Shown: positions 1 to 11,800 of the stretch, piece after piece | Numbering within the stretch: position 1 is the first letter of the stretch | How the letters are laid out: every line of letters begins with the position of its first letter | Source of the DNA: Tachypleus tridentatus | Taxonomy: Eukaryota; Arthropoda; Merostomata; Xiphosura; Limulidae | Direction of reading: 5' to 3' | NCBI RefSeq assembly: GCF_004210375.1 | Contig: NC_134837.1 | Span: 170,154,730-170,218,729, forward strand | DNA length: 64,000 bases | The notes under the pieces: model-generated | Told to the model about the DNA's origin: nothing | What the model saw: the letters and a program-made list of their open reading frames with translations, nothing else | The model's database searches: none | Position numbers and translations under genes: made by a program

Positions 1-1607
1 GCAGTGATGTTGCCAAACAATGCTGCACAAACGATGGAATGAGTAAACACTTCTCTCATTGGTAACGTATTTTTTTACGAAATTTTCCATCGCACAATTT
101 CACCCAAAGAAACTATATTCATATAAATATTATGGAAATTAAAATATCTATCCTGCATGAATGATGTAGATAAAACCAAATATGATAAAGAAACTCGCCT
201 TTTTCTTCTTGTATAGGAGTTCTGGAAATAAAACAGTCTGTTCAAATATGTATTAGAAATTTTCCTGTTTGTTTCCGTCTCGCCTAGTTGCCACAAACTA
301 ATGCTCGTATTACTTCAGCAATGACACGACGAAGAGTGAAACAGTGTACATGTACATACAGTTCAAGGTTATACGAAAACAAGCAAAACGCATCAGACTA
401 AACTATCACTAGTTTTATTTGCAACGGATTTACGGTTAATTTTTATTTTAATACCTACGCTTGTTTTAGTATATTTTTGCCTATGTATTGTGCAAGTTCC
501 CACCTGTTCTCTAAATTTGTAGAAGTTTATGGCAGTAGGAATTAACAATATTTGTTTTACAGAAACGCTAGCTCGTTTTCGAACATTGTTGAAAGCTCGA
601 GAAACTCGCTTGTGTCGTATAAAAGTAGCTATTCAGAAGAGAATTTAACATTATTATCAGACAGTGTTCTATAGGCCTCGGAATCTATAATTGTGATTAA
701 CCTGAAGTTAACCTGGAATGTTTATAGATTTGGAACATTACAAACTATTCAACTTTTGCGAATTAACAAAGTCCCTTTGTTGTGAGTGGCATTATACATC
801 ACTTTCGTTTAGCATCATCCTTATGCGAGTTGTTACCAACCATCTCATTCAGTCAAATCCTCATTTCCACCATAAAGTTGGTAACAAACTTAAATAGCCT
901 CCAAGCCCAAACTATTTGTCCACTTAAACTCTATGCAAACTTCACAACACCTGACAGACAAACGACTTTACTTTATATTTTAATTAAGATGTTTAAATAT
1001 ATTTTAAACTAATCCCCTTCTGGATCTATTTTGTATATAATGAATATAATGTTATAATTAGCAATTTTATCAAAAAAACGTTTGTTTGCACAAAAACAAT
1101 CATGATGAAATTAGAATAATTTAGTGTAAGACTGGAGAGTTAAATTTCAATTATTTGTATCTATCAAAAAGGTAAAAAAAATGTTTCCACGGTATAATGT
1201 GACCAATAATAATTTCAAAGTGTATAAGAAATCAAAAAACTTTCTGTTCCATAATATCATGGATTCAACAAAGTATCTACTCCTCGAAAATGTAATGTGC
1301 AAAGCTTAGTAATATAAAAACTACTGAAAAAGAAATGAATAATATTGTTTTAAGGATTTTGGCTTTGGAAACTGATATTTCCTAATAATATGGATGAATT
1401 AATTACGTATGTGACCCAACTAATTTACTGTTTCCTTTACAATATATATATATATGCAAACTGCAAAACTCAGCTTACACTTCAGTTTTGATGGAAGGTT
1501 TCAGTTGGTCTTATGAATAGCAAAAGTTAGTGTAATGTAATTGTGATAAACATTTTTTTATCTATTGGGTAATTTAATAAAAAAAAGCAATAAGTTAATT
1601 ATCAAGT
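1..1607. other. Non-genic AT-rich stretch
   Basis: I see no supported gene here. Short open frames exist on both strands but none has recognisable protein similarity, splice context or family motif. A short (AT)n run lies at about 1442-1455. The stretch is downstream of XBP1 and is taken as intergenic. Confidence 0.5.
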
Positions 1608-1862
1608 GCCCCAGCATGGCCAGGTGGTTGAGACACTTGACTCGTAATATGAGGGCCACAGGTTTGAATCCCTATCACACGAAACATGCCCACCCTTTCA
1701 GCCATGGTGGTGTTATGGTGTGATGGTCAATCCCACTATTCATTGGTAAAAGAGTAGCCCAAGAGTTGGCAATGAATGGTGATGACTAGCTGCTTTCCCT
1801 CTAGGAATGGCTAGTGCCGATAGCCCTCGAGCAGTTTGGCACAAAATTCAAAACAAACCAAA
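1608..1862 (+). mobile_element. tRNA-derived SINE (family 1)
   Basis: The left end reads as a tRNA-like head with an A-box-like GGCCAGGTGGTTGAGACA and a B-box-like GGTTTGAATCCC at about 1671-1682. The body contains the segment around 'GGTCAATCCCACTATTCATTGG', and the element ends in a run like AATTCAAAACAAACC. The same body, in reverse, occurs at 15304-15576, 18302-18555 and 18735-18996, which defines a family. This copy lacks about 25 bases of body (after TTCCCTCTAG) that the 15.3-kb copy keeps. No clear target duplication was found. Confidence 0.85.
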
Positions 1863-2235
1863 TCACTAAGCTCCTAATGTAACAATAATATGCAAAAAGA
1901 AAGAATTCAATCTTAAAAATAACACTTCAACAAACTTAACGTACACACTTTTATCAGGTGTTACTAACAAGAAAGAGATTATCCCACAAGATGCAAGATC
2001 AAGCAAGTTAATAACACGTTTGCCACTGTATGCCTGGTATTAAAAGTTACCTGAAAATTTCTAACATACGAGTCAAATTATTGTCAACCAGACAAGTTAA
2101 TTTAGTTGGTATCATTTTTGCTGGATATTTACTAATACTAAGCTAAAAACATATTCCAGTTATTTTAATTTCAAAATAACACCTTTTAACATTAAGAGAT
2201 ATTATTACAAACATCAGTGCAATAAGTTCTGTGCC

Positions 2236-2241
2236 TTTATT
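2236..2241 (-). promoter_or_regulatory. XBP1 poly(A) signal AATAAA
   Basis: The minus strand reads AATAAA 111 bases beyond the XBP1s stop codon. It would give a short 3' UTR of roughly 130 nt. It is the first canonical hexamer after the stop, but the cleavage site itself cannot be read from sequence. Confidence 0.55.
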
Positions 2242-2351
2242 TCCACAAAATACTCCAATACCAATTTAATACATGTACAACTACTTACAAAATGAAAAAA
2301 CTAATGTACAAACTTTAATATTGATATATATTAAGGGTAATGACAAAAAAA

Positions 2352-2882
2352 TTAGACTAAAGATGGAAACAACTCAGAAAAAGAATCTTCCCAAAAAGAG
2401 TCACCTAGAAAACTAGTTAACTCTGAAGAACTTCTATCACTTGAAGGTGAAGAAACAGATAGACCAGAATCATATCCTGAATCACTCCAAGATGGTGATA
2501 TCTTCATTTCCAAAGAGTCCAGAATATCTAAATGACTAACAGTTGAACATGCAGGGAAAATATCTTCTTTGGGAATCTCTATGATATCTTGGCTAACAAC
2601 AATCTCTGACAGTTTGTCTGTTGGAATGTCCATAGATTCAGAAGATGAAATAGTATGTTCTGGCTGTTCTTGATTAATTTTACTCTCTTCTTTCATTGGA
2701 ACTGAATCATCAGTGGAATTAAAAGCACAATTATCGTTTGCAAGATCTTCAGCCACATGTGACATGGTGTCAACACTGGACTTCTTATAATAAACATGAT
2801 CGAATTTGATCATTTCTTTGATGGATTCCAACTTTTCTGATGTGGGCCCCACCACTTGATTGCTGGGTTTGCTTCTTTTATC
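2352..2882 (-). CDS. XBP1 exon 6 (acidic activation domain, C-terminus)
   Basis: Acceptor TTTTTGCTGTAG precedes GAT. In the XBP1s frame the exon gives 176 residues (244-419), rich in Ser, Asp and Glu, ending WEDSFSELFPSLV. The first 73 bases are dual coding: the XBP1u frame ends there with the pausing-type peptide and a TGA at 2812-2810. Confidence 0.93.
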   Translation of the reverse strand, partial: DKRSKPSNQVVGPTSEKLESIKEMIKFDHVYYKKSSVDTMSHVAEDLANDNCAFNSTDDSVPMKEESKINQEQPEHTISSSESMDIPTDKLSEIVVSQDIIEIPKEDIFPACSTVSHLDILDSLEMKISPSWSDSGYDSGLSVSSPSSDRSSSELTSFLGDSFWEDSFSELFPSLV

Positions 2883-5800
2883 CTACAGCAAAAATAGTGA
2901 CTTATGAACTTAGTCATGTTCATGTTTGAATTGTAAATAAACTGCCAATATTAGCTCAAGCAAAATGATGTTAAGGATGTAAAGATAATAGAAGTTTTAG
3001 TTATGTTATACCAAACAAAAATGAATGTTTTTGCATAAATATAAAATTAGAGCCACAACAAACCATATTTTGAAAAATACTGACTTTTTTTTTTTTCTAA
3101 AATGAAACAACTTAGAACAATTTTTATTACACAGTAAAGCTCTATAGTTTGGTAATACTGATGTGTACGTATTTTTGATTTGTGGTTCATTTATGGTGGG
3201 TGTTTTAGCAACAATTAAGTGCTGGATTTTAGTTAAATACATTATTACATTAATCTAAGATATGAAACTTAAATATATGTTTTCAACTAAAATGTAGCAC
3301 TTCATTGTTTTAGCAAAAACTAAGTGCTAAATTTTAATTGTATACATTATAACGTTAATCTAGGATATCAAACTTCTTAATATGTTTTTACACTGTTGAA
3401 AGTTAAATATTTGTATGTTACATTTACACATTATAGTTATAAGTGCATCATATTCTTCAAAATACTGTACTGTTTTCTTGTCTTACTTTTAAATTCACTA
3501 GTATCAAGTATTCTTAATAAGATTACATGTCAAAAGCTGTTAAGCCAGGATTTATAATGTAGATATATATAAAAAGCTTACAAGTCATTATATTACATGC
3601 TTCTCTGTGAACATTGGCATTTTTTCACATAAAAATTTGTAATTCAATCTTAAAATAATCTTCCATTATAAACAAAAATATCAAACAAACCTGCACAGAT
3701 TCAGAGCTGAACAAAACTGAGTCTTCTGACTCAAGATTACACTGGAATAGCTCTTCATTGTACTGCTGAAGCAGGTTAAAAAGTTCATCAGACTGGAATA
3801 AAAAGGACAATAATACATTTAAATATAATAAATCTGCCTAGTAACCCTTTCACAATAGGTTTCATATAATATACACAAGCTTGTCTACACACTTGCATGC
3901 ATTAAGTATTTAAATTATAACTTTTGGTATAGCGTGTGCATCTTCACAAAATTTGGTACATTTTCAGTAAAGATTACGTGCTATTCACATGCAAAAAAAA
4001 TCAGATATTTTTTAATGAAATATTTTTGCTAAAGATTTGTTTGTTACTGGTCTGAGCACAGAGTGATTTCATGTTATAATTAAAAACTATTCTTCACCCA
4101 AAAAAATCTCAAATTACTTGCATAATCTTTAAAACCTCCTAAATACATTTCAAACATTTGTTTTTAGTGAAGACTTTATATTTTATATTATTTTCTATAT
4201 TGTAACTATATGGGTCTGTCACTTAATCAACCTTTGAACAATCATAAAGTAATTAGGAAATAAATATAAATACACATGCAAATAACTACACTGATACCAC
4301 AAAATTCCACTATAATTTATCAAGCTCACTAAGATTTATTCAGATATTATAAAATATGAAACTTTGAGTAGACTAAAGACACAATCTATCTTACTGAAAT
4401 CTTGAATCAAAAGAATGTAGAAATATTTTCAAAGATTAAAATGGTGAGGAAAACTACTCTGGGGATATTCCAAGCTGTTGATTGGTTATTCAGATGTTAT
4501 AGATCAGGGGTTCCCAACCGGTGGGTTGCGACCCCCTTGGGGGGTCGCAAAGCCTTGGCAGAGGGTCACAAAGCCTTGGCAGGGGAGTCGCGTAGCCTTG
4601 GCAGGGGAGTCGCATAGCCTTGTTAGAAGTAGCTTGGGATAACATTAATTTTATTTCATCAATTACATTTTCATGTCGCAAGTGCAAAAAGGTTGGGAAC
4701 CCCTGTTATAGATTGAAGCAGGTGTATGTAAGGGGCCATTTCAAAGAATGGAAAGAGTTGAACAAGACCACCATGTTCGATTCAGTACATAAATCATATC
4801 TCAGCAACATTAAAAGGTATGAGATTCTTATTTTATATTCTAGTTTGTCAATATTAATAATTCAAGTTCCTAATTTGTACAAAATTATAGAATCATTATT
4901 TTGACATCACAAACATTTAATTTTAAACAGTACTGCATTCAACATGCCACACAACTCACTAATATCCATTTTAAATGTGTTCTTCTAATATTTACTTTTA
5001 AATTAAGAAATTAACTCATATAGGGTATGAAAGTATCATAATCTACAATTTGATTCCAAACTTACTGACATAAATTCATAAAATAGTAGTTCAATAAACT
5101 TTTGAATAGTAATGAACAAATGTGATATGGCCTTTAAACCCTGAGCTGTTGCTAAAGGGTTAAAGAAATAAACAAATTTGGTACATTGTTTGGATTTTCA
5201 ATCGTGAAATGAATCTACACAACCAAATTTTAATGGATAAAGTATAAAATGATTTGAATATCCTGAGTTATGTTTTTTAAAAAGGTGTGATTTGGAAAAA
5301 GAATGTTCTTGAAATTAGATGAAAAGTGTCCTTGACAAATTTAGCAGGTGCTAATACACAATCTTCTATACATACAGCAAAAATAATTGTTATCACAAAT
5401 TGAAAATCTAAGGAACCAGACTTGTTAGAGCAGCTCATAATTTCACCTGGCAACTGAAAATCCATGCAATAAAATGACACATCTTTCAGTAAAACCTCAC
5501 TGGTGAGATATCAAATTATCCGAGTTGGTTAGAAATTATGATACAAGTTAAATGCCTACCATATAAAAATCATTACAATTCCTTCTTAAACAGTTACATA
5601 TATGTATTTGTTAGAAAATGTAATGTACTAATCAAATAATTTGATATCCATAAGATAATACTTATTAAATCACATACCATTACTTCTAAGTTTTGTCGTA
5701 TTTGTTTTTGTACCAAATGTCATACGTAATTTTCCATGTAATGTTGGCACAAGCTAATGTTTAACAGTGAAAGCATTTTGTTTGCCATTACAGTAATGTT

Positions 5801-8800
5801 ACTTTAGTTACTCCTTATTGTACTAAAAACTTTCATTCATAGATTAGGAATGATTTATGATTAAGACCATAAAATACTGCAATAATTTTTTAAAACCTAT
5901 AGTTGACAATATATATACATATATTATGAACCTAGAAAAAAAATGTTGTAGGCCAAACCACCAAGAACATGGCTACAGATATATACATATATCATTGTCA
6001 ATACAACTTTATGGGCAATGCTCTTCTTCAGGTGATATCAGTTTTTACCAGTATTATGAATCTATATGACAAAAATAGTAACTGTCAATTATTAATAAAT
6101 TACACAGAAGCTCGTTTGTGTTATCAGCATGTAGTAAAATTGTAACTTATAAGATGATCAAGCATTGTGTAATTACACAATAGGGTTGAGTGATGTGGTT
6201 GTGTCACTGTGCACCTTGTCTGATAGTGAGCCTTTATGTGACTGATCCCTACTTTGCATCCTCCAAGAACCAACTACAAATCTACTAAATAGAAAGTGTC
6301 ACTGTGGGTATATCTATTAATTCACATAATGTATAAGGTACAGAATGTACTCCTGTACAATCTCACTAATACAAACCATACAACTGTCTGCTCTAACACT
6401 GCTTTATTTAAAGATTTGTGTAATCTGTTTGTTATGCAAATGTATAGTTAATTTACACACCTCATGGATTATATGATATGTGGCAATTAAAGAAACACTT
6501 CCATAACAGTAACTAACATATACATGTGGATGGAAATCAGAGACATGCAAGTCTTGGTTTGACCTTTCACAATGATTAGTGAGAGAGTTCAATCCAGTTC
6601 CTCTTTTCATTAGTAAGTTTTTAAATTATTCATTAAAGCACTAGCTCCAACTCAGAATAGCAAAATGCTATTTGATCAGTGCATGTACTTTAAGTGATCC
6701 ATAGGTTAGAATCTTGATGGATCTTACATAAGGATTGGAAATTAGCAGCCAACTGTAAGTTAACATTCCCTTATTTACTTATATGTATTCTTTGATTTGT
6801 AACTAGTGTACATTTGTTCTATCTTCTCTTGCATTTGTAGGACTATTGGAAATAATCATTCATATAAGTTAGTTTGTTTGGAATTATGCACAAAGCTACA
6901 GAATGGACTATATGCACTCTGCCCACCGTGTGTATCGAAACCCAGTTTCTAGCAGTGTAAGTCTACAGACATGCCATTTGAGGGAGGTGCATTCCTATAA
7001 GAACACAGTGCAAAGAGAAATAAAAATATTACAAATAGAAGATTTAAAGAAAAAAGGCAACTTTAAAGGGGAAACTTCATCATGTCTAAGTAATAACTTT
7101 CTGGTTTGTATGTTTATAAAAACTAGATGTTACAAGCAAAACAACTGCACATGTGTAATTCACATTCCTAAAGTTGAGCATTTTAAGTCATCAACATGTT
7201 TATTAAAGATTCATTGTGGAAATAAAAAAAAAATTATATATAATAAACAAAATTCCTCAATCAAAATAAAAAAACTTATTAATATTCCTTGGTTGTTTAT
7301 TAAGATATTACCAGCATTATACTACAGTAAAAAAAATTATAAACATCTGATATATCATGCACTAAAATGTTCACATTTAACTTATACTGAGAAAGAGAGA
7401 ACAAACAATAATAAATTGTTATAATCATTCTACTTGTACAAACTTTGAACAAATATTGTTTCTTAAACATGTGAGGATCAATATAGGAATATCAGACATA
7501 AAATACAAACCTCATCATCACTGGCAAGAAGACATATTGCATCATCAAGAGAATAGGAATCAGTAGATCTTGTTCCTTCTGCAGAGGACTATTAATAAGC
7601 GATGCATGCTTAAGAGATCCACTTAAGTCCTTCTCTTCAAAGACACAGTTCTGTTCCTGAAGTGATAATCAAATTGTTTTTTTTCAGTTGATATTCACAT
7701 TTTGTAGATATACATCCTCTACACAAACTCTTGATAAACAGTACATAAACATGCAAATATATACAAATTATTTTACAAAGCTACACTTCAGATCCATCTG
7801 ATAACATTATCTAAACAGACATAATGACTACTTTCTTAATTTAAAAACTGAATATGATAAATAATATTGTAAAATCTAAGAAGTTTTACTCACTGCTAGT
7901 TGATTTAAAATAAAATTTCTGGTAATGTTTTTATTCAGATACAAAATCTGAGCATAATAAAAATCTGATGTTTTTATTAATAAAAGAAAACATCAAATGA
8001 TTGAGTGAATGAGTATGACTCTTAAATTCAATATGGTAACATAAAGTTTTATTAAATCTGATAACTCAAATATTATGACTTATTGCAATAAACTAGATAA
8101 GAACAGTAAAATAAAATGTAGTTTAACCCATGAAAGTAAATATTACATTTTGTTAACAAAACTTGAAACTTTAAAGTTGAAATATTGTAATGGTTTTAAC
8201 TAAGCACTGCCACAGCTCATATGACAACATCATGGTACCTAAGTACTATAACATTCATGGTAGCATATAGCCCAGATAAAACTACAGTCACCAACATACT
8301 AGTGGTCTTTGATAGGTAAACATATGATAGTCACCTACATTCACCTCATTAAAACACATACAGGATTCACCAAAGGCTTCATTAGCAGATTTGTGTCGAT
8401 TATGACTACCATGACTTATGTTTCACGTACTGTCTCCAAATGTAATTAAATTAAAGAAAGAGAGAAGGTAATTTAGTACTGTTAAAATGTTAATACTATT
8501 GTTACTCAATATACAAGCAACTGCTTAAAATAATATAAGCATGATGTCATCCAGAAGTCCTGCACTACCTGTACAATGTGCATGTGTTCAAGCTGGATGA
8601 TTAAGTCAGTTACTAAATTAGAGCATGTAAAACAACCAGCTAATTGAAGTTGGATTACTTGAATAGTTGGAACAGAAACACTATGATCTATTATTTATTA
8701 TTAATTCAAAATTGAAATTAACTGATCAGTAACTCAACTACTCAAAGTTAATGTTTATTATTATTTTTAATTATTTCAACTACACAAGTCCCATGTGAAA

Positions 8801-11800
8801 GTAGTCAATTAATGATCCAGATGATTACCTGATTTACAAATTCCACTTACCACCCACTGTAACATGCAAAGTACGCAAAGTAATTTTTTTATACCTTATG
8901 ATAATTTAAACAACTGGAAGAGAGTTAACAGAGAAAAGAAGTGGAAGATATAGATAAATTATCTTCAGACATATGTAGTTAAAAATTAAAATGTAAAAAT
9001 AATGAATATAATCTACATTCACTGATAAATATTGAGTCTAAAATTCTGTTAAATATGCAAAAAAATTCACTGTAAATAACAAAAGTAGAACTAATTTAAC
9101 TAGTTTGTATTATGGTACAGACAGATATGACAGCATGCTGGAGTTCAATACCACATTTTCTTGCTTCAATTTCACCTCTCTAAGGCCTTGTCTTGATTTC
9201 AGATCTGAGTTTTCATTTTCCAGAAGCATTACTTTCTGTTTTAATGCCTTATTTTCTGATAATAAGGCCACTTTCTGAGAAGAAATGTACACATATACTT
9301 GTTTGAAGTTATAAAATAAAATTTTAGAAAATTTTTACAAAGCATTTTAAATACAACTGAAAATCACATATTCATCTCTAGAACAAATGAAAGAAATGTT
9401 AATGGAAACCTAACACTAAGAATATATGAAAATTACCATTACATATTAAATAAACATAAGCAAAAAAAGAAAAAAAAAACTACTACAATAAATTCCTCTA
9501 TTCCAAAAGGTGTTCATGGAGCATAATTTACAACAGCAGTTTAACCAATTGTACTTTACTGTTCACTGGTGTTACATTATTACAATGAATAAAGACTTTA
9601 TGAGATGTGTTTTTTGTACTTCAATGGTTATCTAAATGAATGTTGTACAATAATATTTCTATGAAATGCAGTTGCATCTTTTTGTGATATAATTTTAAAA
9701 GTAGAGTTTTAATGAAAATTATGTAAAAGGCACCAATATTATAATTATCTTATTCATTACACTGGATATAATTTCTGTATTTAAGAAAGAATATGTAGTC
9801 AATAAGTGTATGGAAGCATCACATGATTAGACTATTGAATCAATAACAGCTTACTTTTCAAACTAAAAGTTTTGTTTGTATGACACAATTCATTGTATAA
9901 GTAATCAACTGTACTCTTTATTTATTGAAGATTTTAGGTTATTAATTAACTGGTATCTCCACAATGACTATTAGATTTCTTTTCTACTGACAAAATGGTA
10001 ACTTTAACGTACTAATACATATAATTTTAGATAAAAAGCTTTTATCTTATGTTTATATATTGGTAATACTACTGCCAAGTAACAGCCACACACTTTTGTT
10101 TTATAATTTTACAATTATTGATTAACTTACATCAGAACTAAAATGGCTTCTGTTTACTTGGTTGCCATGTAAATGTTTTACAATCAATCTTGATTTTGTT
10201 TTACTGCTCAAGTTATACACGTGATCCTTATGAATAGTTCCAAGATGTAAGCCTAAGCCTATTAATTAACTCAGAATTATCAGGTGGGTTTAATTGATTT
10301 TGATCCTTAGTTTCAATAGCTAGTAGTGTGATACAGGTAATGAAGTCCACAACCTCAAGATAAAGAGATTATGAATTCATTATGATTATGAATTTGGCTT
10401 TCACTGGAGGATGGTGCATATTCCTCCAAACTAATCAATGTAGACAGCCACATAAGATTCTGAATATATTTCCCAGATTATAATTTTCAATCATACTCAT
10501 TTGTGTGATTAAATGTAAGTTAACTTATGTTCTCATAAGCCAAGAGAACAGAAAATGGTTAGCTTTCTAATTTTTGAGCTTAGAATCATACTCCTAAATC
10601 CGTCCTTTTAAACTGGTTCTAATTTAAAATGTTTTGTTCTTGTAATAAAATATGATCATGTAATTAAGGTACAGAATTTATTTTTCTTCCAGATTATCAC
10701 ATGTGTTGCAGACTGACAAACATGGCTCTCCAAACTGAAATAAAACAAATATATAATACATATCCTCTGGTTGATGAATACTCAGGTATCTTGTTTATTC
10801 GTCTTGTGGTCATTAGGAACACCATGTATACTATTTCATTAAATTCTATTAATGGTAGATATTACTTATTGATAGAAAATAAAGTTCACATGTAACTGGT
10901 TTAGGCTTTTCAAACTAAATATCACTATCTTACCTCCTCCTGTAATTCTTCAAGAGCAATTTCAAGCTCACTTAATTTTGCTTTCTTCCTGTCTCTAGCA
11001 GACTGGGCTGCAATTCTGTTTTTCAGTTTTCTGTAAAAGTAATCGCAGTTACAAAAAATGAAATAACTTCTTCAAAACCTCACTTACACATACAATGTTA
11101 GTAACAAGTAACTAGTCTTGTATATAGTCTACACTGTACACCTGCAACTGGTACTGTAAAAGTACTTATGCTAACCAGCCAATGGATGGGCTTGTAATTG
11201 TTACATTACGATATTAAGATACTTCAACAAACAAATAAAACAGTGCAGAAAAAAAAAATTATAGCTATCATTTACTATAACACTAGTAATTATACTGAGT
11301 CTTAACTCACAAATAAGTAACTTGAACAAATTAGGTTTTCAAAACTGAAGTGAAGGGAAGTAGTTAGAGAGACTAACAATATACATTATTGGCTTTGCTT
11401 TTCCCTTTTTTTTTAAATTTTGATGTTCACCATTTTATGGAAAATGTTTTTATATTAATGGTAAATTTAAAACTCAGAGGTTACAATTAAATACAAATTA
11501 CAAGGATGGGTTACAGTCTCTCAGTTTTTTCTATAGACTATATTGCTTAGTTACAATGAGTAAATCTTTGAGTTAGAAGGTGAAAATATAAATAAACATA
11601 TAATTCCAACTTACCTTCTCATGATCTTTTCTTCGAAGCTAAGATGATCAAGTCTCTGTCTCTTCCTAGCCATAACAGAAGGTTGGGTATTTTCTACAGA
11701 CTTAGATTCTAAGATGTCTTGATCTACTACCAGCATTTTATCTTCTTTATAAGTCTTCTTTCTCTTCATAGTTGATGTTCGAGAAGTAGTACTGATGTTA

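Larger units (their letters stand above)
3793..7510 (-). other. XBP1 intron 4 (3.7 kb)
   Basis: GT-AG intron between the exon carrying the IRE1 sites and exon 5. It holds a hAT MITE (4505-4705), a SINE (6871-6990) and an inverted-repeat patch at about 5904-6000. The longest open frame, starting at 6903, begins inside the SINE and shows no protein-family features. The rest is AT-rich with nothing recognised. Confidence 0.8.

Noticed and set aside
4402-4687. Open frames over the hAT MITE
   Set aside because: They arise from the element's GC-rich internal repeats on both strands and show no protein family.
6903-7424. 173-aa open frame in XBP1 intron 4
   Set aside because: It begins inside a SINE, is Lys/Asn/Ile-rich as expected from AT-rich DNA, and lies antisense within an intron.
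9110-9175. Extension of XBP1 exon 3 to a stop near 9110
   Set aside because: A donor GAG|GTGAAA at 9176/9175 joins in phase to exon 4; the extension has no XBP1 similarity.
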